The notes under the pieces were generated by a model. The model was not told where the DNA came from. It searched no databases and saw only the letters and a program-made list of their open reading frames with translations. Shown here piece by piece: positions 41,823-50,759 of a stretch of DNA of 64,000 nucleotides (its first letter is position 1; each line of letters starts with the position of its first letter). The DNA is from Lacicoccus halitifaciens (lineage in GTDB: Bacteria; Bacillota; Bacilli; Staphylococcales; Salinicoccaceae). The stretch spans positions 1 to 64,000 of the forward strand of contig NZ_JBDZDV010000002.1 of the NCBI RefSeq assembly GCF_040544485.1. Reading direction: 5' to 3'. Position numbers and translations under genes: made by a program.

Positions 41823-42898
41823 CAGCCTTCCATGCCCTCATTTCTGTAATAATCGCCGAGGCGTGCATATTCGGGAAGGGCCTTCAGCACCTCATCGCGC
41901 TTTTTTGGCCATTCCTCATCACTGTACTGCGCCTTCAGCTCATTGAAAGGTTCCATGTTATTGACATCATACCGGGTGGTGAGCAGCCAGAGCTCTTCGA
42001 GGTAAGCCTCATGATCCTTCTTTATCTTATACAATTCCTTCAACTGGACCGTATACTCCCGGCTGAGTCCATGCGGCTTATGATGGATTTCCCTGCCTGC
42101 TCTCAACAGTTCAATCGCCTGATCATACTCCCCGTTTGAAATGTGCCGGTCTATCGCGAACCGCCTCACTTCAAAGAGGTCCAGATGATCCTCGATGAAC
42201 GCATCCATCTTATCTTCATCATCCATCTGCTCCGCCAGTTCCAGATAGAATTTCGCCCATTTCTCAAGCTCCGCTTTATCCGGCGCGGCTTCACCGACCA
42301 GCGACCCGATCTGCTGGCCCGCGATCTGCAGCTTTCTTTCCATCTGGTTCGGTTCCCTGAAATTATCCAGCAGGAATTCAAGGTACTTATCCGTATCCGT
42401 CGCATCACCCAGGCTCGCATGCCTTGAAATGATCCATCTGAACATTGTGACGGCCACCGACCTCGGCCCGTTGTTCAGGATCGCCTGCCACACCCTGAAG
42501 ATTTCATCCATGATTTCAGATACCACCCCGCCGGCATCTTCTATATGAAGTTTATTGATACGGAGGAAAATCAGCTTGGTGATATCAAATGCTTCTTCGA
42601 AATACTTGTTGTTGACGAGGCCGGTGACTTCATTGTTCAGGAAGTCGTTCAAACCTTTCTCCATCCTTCTCGCTTTCGAATACGGCACAAAGCTGCCTTT
42701 GTCGACATTCGGATTGACGATTTCCTGATACCGCTTCTTATACTGGTCGAAGTCTCCTTCGGTCAACTCATTGTTGCTGAGGAGCCTGAGGCGCATCACC
42801 AGGTTCTCGTCTTCACTGAGCAGATCCACCACGAAATTCTGCAGCGTTTCCTGATCCGTATTTTCCACAAGGTGCCTCAATTCATTCAAGTTCGTCAT
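41822..42898 (-). CDS. Hypothetical all-helical protein, 358 aa
   Basis: A soluble, strongly alpha-helical protein with TPR-like periodicity: EEAFDITKLIFLRINKLHIEDAG, RFAIDRHISNGEYDQAIELLRAGRE, and a C-terminal YKIKKDHEAYLEELWLLTTRYDVNNMEPFNELKAQYSDEEWPKKRDEVL that recalls the helical tail of SWIM zinc-finger proteins. No SWIM Cys motif is present here. Function unknown. Coupled to the glycosylase-like gene by a one-base overlap. Confidence 0.75.
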   Translation of the reverse strand: MTNLNELRHLVENTDQETLQNFVVDLLSEDENLVMRLRLLSNNELTEGDFDQYKKRYQEIVNPNVDKGSFVPYSKARRMEKGLNDFLNNEVTGLVNNKYFEEAFDITKLIFLRINKLHIEDAGGVVSEIMDEIFRVWQAILNNGPRSVAVTMFRWIISRHASLGDATDTDKYLEFLLDNFREPNQMERKLQIAGQQIGSLVGEAAPDKAELEKWAKFYLELAEQMDDEDKMDAFIEDHLDLFEVRRFAIDRHISNGEYDQAIELLRAGREIHHKPHGLSREYTVQLKELYKIKKDHEAYLEELWLLTTRYDVNNMEPFNELKAQYSDEEWPKKRDEVLKALPEYARLGDYYRNEGMEG

Positions 42899-43004
42899 TT
42901 TCTCACCCGCTTAATCAGTTTTCTCACTTCAAGTATACATGAATGCAGTCGCTTCCAAAGGGAAAATACTTCGGGATTTTCATAATATTCCTGCCTTAAT
43001 ACCG

Positions 43005-43030
43005 GATTAATGGCAGAAAATTCAGGGTAT
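43005..43030 (+). promoter_or_regulatory. SigB-type promoter of the catalase gene
   Basis: GATTAA, 14 bp, GGGTAT: five of six and six of six matches to GTTTAA/GGGTAT, 36 bp before the start codon. Bacillus subtilis katE is a known SigB gene. Confidence 0.72.
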
Positions 43031-43066
43031 TGAATAGATAGATTAAAATTTCAGGAGGGGTTTTGA

Positions 43067-45055
43067 ATGTCTAAGAAAAAAGACGAACTGAGGCAACGCG
43101 ACACGATTGATAACACCAAAGAAGCTCCGCTGACGACGAACCAGGGGTTGCCCATGAGTGAAGATGAATTTTCTTTGAAAGCGGGGGAAAGGGGACCGAC
43201 TTTGATGGAGGATTTCCATCTCCGCGAGAAAATCACCCACTTCGACCATGAACGGATTCCCGAACGCGTCGTCCATGCCCGGGGTTTCGGCGTCCACGGT
43301 GAGTTTGAGTTATATGAATCACTTGAGAAGTACACGAAGGCGAAATTTCTGACGGAACCTGGTAAGAAGACACCTGTATTCACACGTTTTTCGACTGTTG
43401 CCGGAAACCGTGGTTCAATGGATATACCCCGTGACGTCCGTGGCTTTGCGACGAAATTTTATACCGAAGAAGGAAACTACGACCTGGTGGCTAATAACAT
43501 GCCTGTATTCTTCATGCAGGACGCGATAAAATTCCCGGATATGGTGCATGCAGTCAAGCCTGAACCACATAATGAGATTCCTCAGGCAGCTTCTGCCCAT
43601 AACACTTTCTGGGATTGGGTGGCCATGAATACTGAAAGTGCCCATATGGTCATGTGGCTGATGAGCGACCGGGCACTCCCGAGAAGCTACAGCATGATGG
43701 AAGGTTTCGGTGTGAACACTTTCAGGCTCGTCAATGCCGAAGGCAGAAGCCACTTCGTCAAATTCCACTGGAAACCTCTGGACGGCACCCACTCTGTCCT
43801 ATGGGACGAAGCACAGCTCATCAACGGCAAGAACATCGACTTCAACCGCCAGACGCTGTGGAAAAATATAGAAAATGGCCAGCCCGCGGAGTTCGAACTG
43901 GGCCTCCAGATCATTCCCGAAGAGGATGAATTCAAGATGGACTTCGATATTTTGGATCCGACGAAATTATGGCCGGAAGAAGACGTGCCTGTACAGATTG
44001 TCGGCAAGTTGTCGTTGAACCAGAATGTCGATAATTACTTTGCGGAAACCGAGCAGGTCGCATTCCATCCGGGGCATGTCGTGCCGGGCATCGACTTCAG
44101 CAATGACCCGCTGCTGCAGGGGCGTTTATTCTCCTATACGGATACACAGCTCATCCGTCTCGGCGGACCGAACTTCCACCAGATTCCGATCAATCGCCCA
44201 ATATGCCCGTTTTCGAACAACCAGCGTGACGGTTACCATCAGTCTTACATCCATAAAGGCGGTACGGCACATCATAAGAACCATATGAACAACAACCAGC
44301 CTGAGCCGCTCAGCCCGGAAAAAGGCGGATATGAACACTATAATGAAAAAGTCGAAGGGCGGAAAGTACGCGCAAGGAGCGACAGCTTCAAAGACCATTT
44401 CAGCCAGGCGAAGATGTTCTTGAACTCCCTGTCAGAACCGGAGAAGCAGCATCTTTACGATGCATTCAGCTTCGAACTCGGCAAATGTGATATGGAAATC
44501 CGGAACCTCGTACTGAAGGAACTGATCAATAAAATCGACCGTGACCTCGCGGAGTATGTGGCTGATCAAACCGGAGCCGAGCTTCCTGAAGAGAATGAAG
44601 AATCCACATACGGAAAAAGCTCTCCTGCACTCAGCATGATGAACACGAATTTTTCCTTGAAGACTCGCACAGTCGGTGTCATCGTCACACCAGATGTCAC
44701 AGAAGACACTTTGAATGAAACAAAATCGAAGCTTGAAGATAATGGCCTGCAGGTCAAATTCATCTCGGATAAAATGCATAAGATCGGCGATATTACATTG
44801 GATGAGACGTTCGATACGGTGCACTCCGTCCTGTTCGATTCCATGATTATCATGACTGGCGAATCAGAGCTGCCGGCACCGGCGGTCGAGCAGCTGGAGA
44901 TCGCGTATAAGCACAAAAAAGCGATTGGTTTCGGCGGAAACGTCTCTTTTGATCAACTCTCCTTCTCCGATGGGGAAAAAGGCGTATCCAATATAGAGAC
45001 CGACCTTGATATATTCCTCGACGACGTCAAGCATCACAGAGTATGGGACAGATAA
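43067..45055 (+). CDS. katE: Large-subunit catalase (KatE-type) with C-terminal flavodoxin-like domain
   Basis: A 662-residue monofunctional haem catalase. The distal His is H70 (VVHARGFGVHG), AGNRGSMDIPRDVRGFATKFYT and NNMPVFFMQDAIKFPD follow, and the proximal haem Tyr is Y357 in RLFSYTDTQLIRLGG. Residues about 530-660 (RTVGVIVTPDVTEDTLNETKSKL ...) form the PfpI/DJ-1-like domain that marks clade 2 large-subunit catalases. It breaks down hydrogen peroxide. AGGAGGGG precedes the ATG. The SigB-type promoter suggests general stress or stationary-phase control; I see no clear PerR box. Confidence 0.96.
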   Translation: MSKKKDELRQRDTIDNTKEAPLTTNQGLPMSEDEFSLKAGERGPTLMEDFHLREKITHFDHERIPERVVHARGFGVHGEFELYESLEKYTKAKFLTEPGKKTPVFTRFSTVAGNRGSMDIPRDVRGFATKFYTEEGNYDLVANNMPVFFMQDAIKFPDMVHAVKPEPHNEIPQAASAHNTFWDWVAMNTESAHMVMWLMSDRALPRSYSMMEGFGVNTFRLVNAEGRSHFVKFHWKPLDGTHSVLWDEAQLINGKNIDFNRQTLWKNIENGQPAEFELGLQIIPEEDEFKMDFDILDPTKLWPEEDVPVQIVGKLSLNQNVDNYFAETEQVAFHPGHVVPGIDFSNDPLLQGRLFSYTDTQLIRLGGPNFHQIPINRPICPFSNNQRDGYHQSYIHKGGTAHHKNHMNNNQPEPLSPEKGGYEHYNEKVEGRKVRARSDSFKDHFSQAKMFLNSLSEPEKQHLYDAFSFELGKCDMEIRNLVLKELINKIDRDLAEYVADQTGAELPEENEESTYGKSSPALSMMNTNFSLKTRTVGVIVTPDVTEDTLNETKSKLEDNGLQVKFISDKMHKIGDITLDETFDTVHSVLFDSMIIMTGESELPAPAVEQLEIAYKHKKAIGFGGNVSFDQLSFSDGEKGVSNIETDLDIFLDDVKHHRVWDR

Positions 45056-45066
45056 GTGCACTTGAT

Positions 45067-45087
45067 GAGCCCCGGATTTCGGGGCTC
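45067..45087 (+). terminator. Catalase gene terminator
   Basis: GAGCCCCG/CGGGGCTC stem followed by TTTTTATTT. Confidence 0.92.
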
Positions 45088-45125
45088 TTTTTATTTGGTC
45101 CGGCAATGGTAGAGCTGTGCTGTCG

Positions 45126-45407
45126 CTACCGGCCAAACGAAACCCCAATTGGCCGATGGGAGCAGTCTACCGGCCAAACGAAGATCCACTTGGCCGATGG
45201 AGGCAATCTACCGGCCAAACGAGACCCCACTTGGCCGATAGGGGCAGTCTATCGGCCAAACGAAAACCCACTTGGCCGATGGGGGCGGTCTACCGGCCAA
45301 ACGAGACCCCACTTGGCCGATGGGGACAGTCTATCGGCCAAACGAGACCCCACTTGGCCGATGGGGACAGTCTACCGGCCAAACGAGACCCCACTTGGCC
45401 GATGGGG
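45126..45407. repeat. 41-bp tandem repeat array, seven units
   Basis: Units begin at 45126, 45167, 45208, 45249, 45290, 45331 and 45372, always 41 bp apart; the last is shortened. Each has CGGCCAA and TTGGCCG as inverted arms separated by 12 bp. The array fills the space between the catalase terminator and the SodC terminator. It has no stop codons in any plus-strand frame, so long overlapping frames here are not genes. Confidence 0.95.
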
Positions 45408-45424
45408 TTTTATTCATCAAAAAA

Positions 45425-45452
45425 AGCAGAACCCCCAATAAGGGGTTCTGCT
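45425..45452 (-). terminator. SodC gene terminator
   Basis: Perfect 11-bp stem AGCAGAACCCC/GGGGTTCTGCT followed by TTTTTT on the minus strand. Confidence 0.9.
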
Positions 45453-45464
45453 CTGCATCAATCA

Positions 45465-46058
45465 TTACTCCTGTGGTTCCGTGATGACACCGCAAGCCAC
45501 CGGGTCTCCGGCATCGCCTGACGGCTGGGAGACATAGTCATCCGGATCTTCATGGATGATTAAAGATGTACCGCTGTCGGTCATGAGGGAAGTCTCGACT
45601 TCCTCATCCAGGATCGTCACGTTTTCAGCCGGGACTTCGGTCGACACTGTGCCGTCCTCAGCCACTTCTATGTTTTCAAGATCTCCGGCATGCGGGCCGT
45701 CCTCATGGTCGAACCCATGGGAGGCATCCGTTGGATTAAAGTGGCTTCCGGCCGTCTCAAAGGTCGGTCCTTCGCACATTCCTGCATCATGTATATGCAT
45801 GCCGTGTTCGCCGGGCTCCAGCCCTTCAGCTTCAAGCGCAATCGTGAGGCCGTCCTCTTCAGATTCAGACAGCACCGCCGTGCCGATCGGCTCTTCCTCA
45901 GTGTCGTACATCGTCACTTCGATTTCCTCCGAAGGCGCCTCTGCCGCGCCGTCGCCGTTTCCATCTTCCTCGGCACCCCCGCCGGATTCTTCATCCGCAC
46001 CGCAGGCCGCCAGTACAAAAACCATCATGAACAATGGTATAAATGCCCATCGCTTCAT
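45465..46058 (-). CDS. sodC: Cu,Zn superoxide dismutase lipoprotein
   Basis: A 197-residue lipoprotein: lipobox VLAAC, acidic Gly/Glu linker, then the SodC domain. GEHGMHIHDAGMCEGP gives the copper histidines and disulfide Cys, AGSHFNPTDASHGFDHEDGPHAGDL the zinc His/Asp cluster, and GDAGDPVACGVI the closing motif with the second Cys. It removes superoxide outside the membrane. A candidate SigB promoter lies 31 bp upstream. It is convergent with the catalase gene, the two enclosing the repeat array, so a peroxide and superoxide pair sit together. Confidence 0.95.
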   Translation of the reverse strand: MKRWAFIPLFMMVFVLAACGADEESGGGAEEDGNGDGAAEAPSEEIEVTMYDTEEEPIGTAVLSESEEDGLTIALEAEGLEPGEHGMHIHDAGMCEGPTFETAGSHFNPTDASHGFDHEDGPHAGDLENIEVAEDGTVSTEVPAENVTILDEEVETSLMTDSGTSLIIHEDPDDYVSQPSGDAGDPVACGVITEPQE

Positions 46059-46088
46059 TAAACATCCCTCCTTAACTTTACTGGGTCT

Positions 46089-46114
46089 GTTCCCTGTTCA
46101 GGGTGGAATAAAAC
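46089..46114 (-). promoter_or_regulatory. Candidate SigB promoter of sodC
   Basis: Minus strand GTTTTA, 14 bp, GGGAAC compared with GTTTAA/GGGTAT. Confidence 0.4.
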
Positions 46115-46131
46115 CGGTTCTGCATTAAACG

Positions 46132-47319
46132 TCATTCCAAATCGTAATTGGCACCTCTTGAATACTGGTTGGATGCATCCCAGAGCAGGAATTCATCTAT
46201 ACCGTTGTCTTTAAGTGCCTGGATCTGTGCTTCGACTTCATCTGCGCCATACTCCAAATAATTTCCTGCACCGAGGTAGGATGCGGTGAAGTCCTGCAGC
46301 CACGGCCTGCTGATCGGCGGGTCGTCAAGTTCTGCAAGCACTGCGTTTTCTTCCTGCGCATATTGATTGATCACTTCATACGGTTCGGTATCCGGGGCAT
46401 CGATGCCGAATAATCCCGGTCCCCAGTGGCTTGGATAGATCATTGAAGAAATGACATCCACTTCTTCCGAGATACGGCTGAAGTCCTGTCCGATACCTTC
46501 CGCCGCACCATGCGTTGCAGAGTACCCGAAGATGTCGACGGATACGTCCACACCGTAAGGCTGCAGCTCATCATATGCATATTCAACGAAGTCGGTCACT
46601 GCATCGACCCTCCGTTCACCGGCTTCCCTGTCGTCGTCATATTCCCCAAGGTCATAATCAAGGGAATCCCCGTAAAATTCGAACCCTTCCGGGAATCTGA
46701 CATAGTCGAACTGGATTTCCTTAAATCCGAGCTTCGCCGCTTCCACCGCGATATCGACATTGTAATCCCATACTTCCTTCAGGAAAGGATTGACGAAGTT
46801 TTCACCACGTCCGTTCGCCCAAACCGAGCCATCGGCGTTCTGGAAGGACAACTCCGGTGCCTCTGCAGCAAGCCTCGAATCCTTGAATACGACGATGCGT
46901 GCAATCGGATAAATCTGATTCTCTTCCATCTGCGCCATCAGCGTCTCAGGGTCGACGTACGAATGCATGTTATCGACTGCAACTTCATTCTCAAGCGGCA
47001 GCTCCATCATGATGTCGCCCATGTCCTCTTTCACGTCTATGACCATCGAATTCAATCCGGAAGTGCTCACATAGTCGACCAGTTCGTTCATCGGCTGTTC
47101 GCTCCCGGCGATGTAGCCCGAGACGAATATGCCCCTGACACCCTCCTCCGGATAAGGTATTTCAACACCGCTGTCATAGGTGAAGTGTGACGGCATCTCT
47201 TCCGGCGCATTTAAAACCGGCTCATCGCTGATGTCCAGCACATCGGCATCCGCCTTTCCCGCAGTCACCGCGGAAATGACAGCAAACAGCATGACCGCCA
47301 TTAATGATTTCATCTTCAT
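46132..47319 (-). CDS. Secreted putative glycoside hydrolase (DUF4015/GH13-like)
   Basis: A 395-residue secreted protein: signal peptide (MKMKSLMAVMLFAVISAVTAGKADA), then a TIM-barrel-like domain. VRGIFVSGYIAGSEQPMNELVDYVSTSGLNSMVIDVKEDMG and GFKEIQFDYVRFPEG match the putative glycosidase family (DUF4015) found in Bacillota envelopes, and the acidic residues in VIDVKED and FDYVRFPEG are likely catalytic. Likely acts on a cell-wall or exopolysaccharide glycan. Last gene of the operon; its start overlaps the end of the deacetylase gene by 4 bases. Confidence 0.88.
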   Translation of the reverse strand: MKMKSLMAVMLFAVISAVTAGKADADVLDISDEPVLNAPEEMPSHFTYDSGVEIPYPEEGVRGIFVSGYIAGSEQPMNELVDYVSTSGLNSMVIDVKEDMGDIMMELPLENEVAVDNMHSYVDPETLMAQMEENQIYPIARIVVFKDSRLAAEAPELSFQNADGSVWANGRGENFVNPFLKEVWDYNVDIAVEAAKLGFKEIQFDYVRFPEGFEFYGDSLDYDLGEYDDDREAGERRVDAVTDFVEYAYDELQPYGVDVSVDIFGYSATHGAAEGIGQDFSRISEEVDVISSMIYPSHWGPGLFGIDAPDTEPYEVINQYAQEENAVLAELDDPPISRPWLQDFTASYLGAGNYLEYGADEVEAQIQALKDNGIDEFLLWDASNQYSRGANYDLE

Positions 47320-48167
47320 TCCGAATCCTCCGTTTCCATGCTCTCAATATTTTCAGGGTCTACAATTTCATACCCCTCTGCTTCAAGCCCCTCTACGATG
47401 TCCGGTAATGCCGCGGCAGTCCACTCCCTGTCGTGCATGAGCAGGTTTGCGCCATCCGTGAGAAGTTCCGTATTGACCATGATGTCCGCCAGCGCCCCGG
47501 GATCCTGATAATCCGCCTCCCAGTCATAGCCGTAAGTCCAGTTCATCAGTGTCATGCCCTCTTCTTCAGCGATGCGCACCGATTCTTCGGTGTTGATGCC
47601 GAACGGCGCCCTGAAGAATCTTGGACGCTCACCGGTGATCTCCTCGATCAGGTCGCTCGTGACGGTGATCTCTTCCCTCGTCTCTTCCGGTGTGATCTGG
47701 TTCAGGTACGGGTGCGTCGTGGTGTGGTTGCCGATTTCAAAGCCCATCGCATGGATTTCTTCGAGCGCTTCCTGGCCCGCTTCATCCTGGATGAACATGC
47801 CGTTTACGAAAAATATCGCACCGGCATCCATCTCACTCAATGTTTCCGCCATTTCGACCGCCTGTCCGTCCGGTGCATCATCGATCGTGATCAATGCGAC
47901 TTCGGGATCTGCGTCATCGATCGGCACGATCTGAAATGTTTCAGGATGCACTTCATAGGAGAACCCAGGCTCGGTTTCTTCCGTTGCTTCCGTTTCGTCA
48001 GCTGTGCCTTCTTCAGGAGCTGCCTCTTCCCCGGCCGCTTCTCCTTCCGACTCTTCGGCAGCCTGGTCTTCAGGCGCCTCCGGCTGTTCTGCGTCCTCTT
48101 CATCGCCGGCACCCCCGCAGGCTGCAAGCAGCAGGACGAACATCAGCATGAATATATGTTTCATCAT
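47316..48167 (-). CDS. Polysaccharide deacetylase lipoprotein (NodB domain, CE4)
   Basis: A 283-residue lipoprotein: lipobox LLLAAC, a 50-residue Glu/Ala-rich spacer, then a NodB domain. TIDDAP (Asp-Asp of motif 1), HTTTHP (motif 2, zinc His), RAPFGI (motif 3) and LLMHD (motif 5) are seen. It removes N- or O-acetyl groups from a wall or capsular glycan, held on the outer membrane face by its lipid. It overlaps both neighbours by 4 bases, so three envelope proteins are made together. Confidence 0.92.
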   Translation of the reverse strand: MMKHIFMLMFVLLLAACGGAGDEEDAEQPEAPEDQAAEESEGEAAGEEAAPEEGTADETEATEETEPGFSYEVHPETFQIVPIDDADPEVALITIDDAPDGQAVEMAETLSEMDAGAIFFVNGMFIQDEAGQEALEEIHAMGFEIGNHTTTHPYLNQITPEETREEITVTSDLIEEITGERPRFFRAPFGINTEESVRIAEEEGMTLMNWTYGYDWEADYQDPGALADIMVNTELLTDGANLLMHDREWTAAALPDIVEGLEAEGYEIVDPENIESMETEDSE

Positions 48168-48799
48168 GACTCATCCTCCCCGCTGAGGAGTTCCATTGCA
48201 TGATTTTTATTCTCCTCCAGATTCGTCAGGGATTCGTTCAGGGAGCGGTAATGCTCATCGAGTGATTCATGCTGCTCGTTCACCGTCTCGAGGCCTTCGT
48301 TGAAATCCTCATAATCTGCTGATGACTCCCCGAGTGAATTGTAATACTCACGTTCTGCTTCCAATACTTCTTCGTACTGGGGGATGAACGCTTCCATCGT
48401 CCCATTGATCGACCCGAGGTTTTCCGTAATGGATGATACGGTGTCCTCGATCTCCGCCTCGTCTTCCTGGAAAGTGACCTCCTGCAGTTCCTCATTCACG
48501 GATTCATGGGTCGAGACGCCTTCCCTCAAGTTCTCCAGGACGGCGCTCCTTTCATCCACATTCGTGAACACTTCTGCCGAGGAGTCGGCAAAATTCGATA
48601 AATTTTCTCCTTCAAGCGATGTTTCAAAATCCTCCTGAAGCTGATCTTCGTAGTTGATGAGTGTTTGCAAGTCCTGTTGTAATGATGATTCTTCAAGTGT
48701 TTCCATCTGGTCTTCCACCTGGGCGGAGGCGTTGCCGCACCCTCCCATCACTAATATGACACCTGATAATAAAAACATTTTTTGCAATCCTTGTCTCAT
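48164..48799 (-). CDS. YkyA-like putative cell-wall-binding lipoprotein
   Basis: A 211-residue lipoprotein with lipobox VMGGC and a long coiled-coil, strongly acidic helical body (QDLQTLINYEDQLQEDFETSLEGENL ... LNESLTNLEENKNHAMELLSG). Length and heptad pattern fit the YkyA family, thought to bind the cell wall. First gene of the three-gene envelope operon. Function beyond that is unknown. Confidence 0.83.
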   Translation of the reverse strand: MRQGLQKMFLLSGVILVMGGCGNASAQVEDQMETLEESSLQQDLQTLINYEDQLQEDFETSLEGENLSNFADSSAEVFTNVDERSAVLENLREGVSTHESVNEELQEVTFQEDEAEIEDTVSSITENLGSINGTMEAFIPQYEEVLEAEREYYNSLGESSADYEDFNEGLETVNEQHESLDEHYRSLNESLTNLEENKNHAMELLSGEDES

Positions 48800-48964
48800 A
48801 CATATCTCCTTATATTTGGTTTAGAGCCATTATAACAACTATATATGGAAAAGGTATGTATAATCCTGCTTTTTTTGAAGAAATTGGGGGAAAAGGGAAT
48901 TCGCTGTACGTTTAGCCGTCTTCCCCACGGGTTACAGTACAATAAAGATCGGAAGGTGAATGAA

Positions 48965-49699
48965 ATGAATGAGCTGCTGAACTATACGGAACACAGGACC
49001 GCACCCCTGCCCTCCGGCCCGTGGGTGATGTTCCAGAAATGGGAAGAGGTGGTGACCCTCCACATCCCCGTCGATCCGGAGGAGTTATCCCATCATGTGC
49101 CCGATGAGCTTGAGCTGGATGTATATGAAGGGCGGGCATGGATCTCGATATTCCCGTTCAATGTAAAGAACCTGAAGTTCAGGAATATACCGAGGTTCCC
49201 GTATTTCCATAAATTTCTGGAGCTGAACACGAGGACCTACGTGAAGCATAAAGGCATACCGGGTGTTTATTTCTTCAGCCTGGATGCCGAAAAGATCATT
49301 CCGGTGCTCGGTGCCCGGACGGCGACGCTCCCGTATTATAAAGCGAAGATGAAGAGGCAGAGGAAAAACGGATGGACACATTTCTACAGCAGACGCCAGC
49401 ATGACGCAAAAGCATGGTTCGACGGCAGGTATAAAGTCCTGTCCAGTGCCGCACCGTCCGAGGAAGGCACGCTGGACCACTGGCTGTTCGAGCGCTACAG
49501 GCTGTATAAGACGCTCGGGGGGAAAGTGATGCATATCGGCATCCACCATCTGAAATGGAAGCTTGCCGACGTCTCAGTCGACTATGATCCCGATTCCATC
49601 AATTCACTACTGCCCGGCGATATGACCGGGGAGCCCGTCATCGCGCACTATACGCCGGAACTGGATGTACTTTTCTGGCCGCCTTACAAGTCCGAGTGA
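48965..49699 (+). CDS. DUF2071 family protein (YqjF-like)
   Basis: About 244 residues. WVMFQKWEEVVTLHIPVDPEELSHHVPDELELDVYEGRAWISIFPFNVKNLKFR and LNTRTYVKHKGIPGVYFFSLDAEKIIPVLGAR are the typical DUF2071 (YqjF) blocks. The fold resembles acetoacetate decarboxylase, but no activity is established. The start is the ATG after GGAAGGTGA; the 40 upstream codons of the longest frame have no ribosome site and are not family-like. Confidence 0.87.
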   Translation: MNELLNYTEHRTAPLPSGPWVMFQKWEEVVTLHIPVDPEELSHHVPDELELDVYEGRAWISIFPFNVKNLKFRNIPRFPYFHKFLELNTRTYVKHKGIPGVYFFSLDAEKIIPVLGARTATLPYYKAKMKRQRKNGWTHFYSRRQHDAKAWFDGRYKVLSSAAPSEEGTLDHWLFERYRLYKTLGGKVMHIGIHHLKWKLADVSVDYDPDSINSLLPGDMTGEPVIAHYTPELDVLFWPPYKSE

Positions 49700-49706
49700 T
49701 GCGTGA

Positions 49707-50186
49707 TCACCCTATTGGCCTGCTCATGATGATCTGCCGGCCGACCGGCCCTTCAAAACTGCGGCCCGTGTCTTTGAATCCGGCTTTTTCATATACATGC
49801 TGTGCCGCTTTGTTTCTGACATTGACGCCAAGGACCACTTCGTCGACATTACCGTAATGTGCTTTCACGAAAGCATCGAGCTTCCGAAATGAGCCACTGG
49901 CGATGCCCCGGCCCTGCTTCCTCGAATCGACGGAATAGCTGAACATCACGAGCGCATCCGGATTGTCGCTGTATTCCTTCACCACACTGCCGCTCTGTAA
50001 AATAAAGACCCCGGCAACACTGCGCTGGATGATCAGCACCATCCGGCGCCGGGGATCATGCAGGCAGCTTTCGAGCACATCCAGCGGCCGGGCGGAAAAG
50101 TGCGCATCCTCATCCGTCAGTACATACGCCTTCAAGTCATCGTAGTATGAATCATCGTAGAACTTCAGCTTCACTTCTTCAGTCAT
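49707..50186 (-). CDS. GNAT family N-acetyltransferase
   Basis: About 159 residues. VKLKFYDDSYYDDLKAYVLT opens it; MFSYSVDSRKQGRGIASGSFRKLDAFVKAHYG holds the acetyl-CoA loop (QGRGIA) and LGVNVRNKAAQHVYEKAGFKDTG the C-terminal signature of RimI-like acetyltransferases. Three in-frame starts lie within nine bases; the ATG at 50186 has AGG at 8 bp spacing. It is convergent with the DUF2071 gene. Confidence 0.87.
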   Translation of the reverse strand: MTEEVKLKFYDDSYYDDLKAYVLTDEDAHFSARPLDVLESCLHDPRRRMVLIIQRSVAGVFILQSGSVVKEYSDNPDALVMFSYSVDSRKQGRGIASGSFRKLDAFVKAHYGNVDEVVLGVNVRNKAAQHVYEKAGFKDTGRSFEGPVGRQIIMSRPIG

Positions 50187-50268
50187 ATCCATCACCTGTC
50201 TGTCGGAATTTCAATCATTGTTCATGATACTATATAAATGGTCACTTTTATAACCGGGAGGGGTTTGA

Positions 50269-50721
50269 ATGATACTGGTCAGTGCATGCCTCATCGGAGA
50301 AAATGTACGCTATGACGGCAACAACAGTCTAAATGAGAAAATCAGGCGCCTGATGGATGCGGGCCGCGCACTGCCCGTCTGCCCGGAAGTTTTCGGCGGC
50401 CTGCCGACACCGAGGCATCCGGCGGAAATCCAGGGCGGGGACGGGCATGATGTGCTGGAAGGCAGGGCCAGGGTCGTCGACACTGCCGGCAAAGACGTCA
50501 CCGCACACTTTTTAAAAGGTGCATACGACACACTCGAGATTTTCAGGCAATACGCGCCCACAATGGTCGTCCTGAAGGAAAACAGCCCGTCATGCGGCAG
50601 CAAAGCCATTTACGACGGCACCTTCAGCGGCAATAAAGTCCCCGGCGCCGGTGTGACGACGGCCCTTTTGGAGAAAAACGGCATCAAGGTCATATCGGAA
50701 AAAGAGTTTGAGGCATTATAA
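50269..50721 (+). CDS. DUF523 family protein
   Basis: A 150-residue protein with the full DUF523 pattern: ILVSACLIGENVRYDG, LPVCPEVFGGLPTPRHPAEI, ENSPSCGSKAIYDGTFSG and GAGVTTALLEKNGI. Conserved Cys at 7, 38 and in SPSCG suggest a metal or Fe-S-type site. Some relatives are linked to thiouracil desulfidation (TudS-like), a plausible but untested role here. GGGAGGGG precedes the ATG. Confidence 0.93.
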   Translation: MILVSACLIGENVRYDGNNSLNEKIRRLMDAGRALPVCPEVFGGLPTPRHPAEIQGGDGHDVLEGRARVVDTAGKDVTAHFLKGAYDTLEIFRQYAPTMVVLKENSPSCGSKAIYDGTFSGNKVPGAGVTTALLEKNGIKVISEKEFEAL

Positions 50722-50722
50722 A

Positions 50723-50750
50723 AAGCGGCTGTCCATCAGGACAGCCGCTT
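50723..50750 (+). terminator. Bidirectional terminator
   Basis: Perfect 12-bp stem AAGCGGCTGTCC/GGACAGCCGCTT between the convergent DUF523 and BCCT genes. Confidence 0.88.
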
Positions 50751-50759
50751 AAATTATGG

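Noticed and set aside
45043..45521. Three long overlapping plus-strand open frames over the 41-bp repeats
   Set aside because: The 41-bp unit lacks stops and is not a multiple of three, so all frames stay open and cycle through the same peptides. No ribosome site; they are repeat artefacts.
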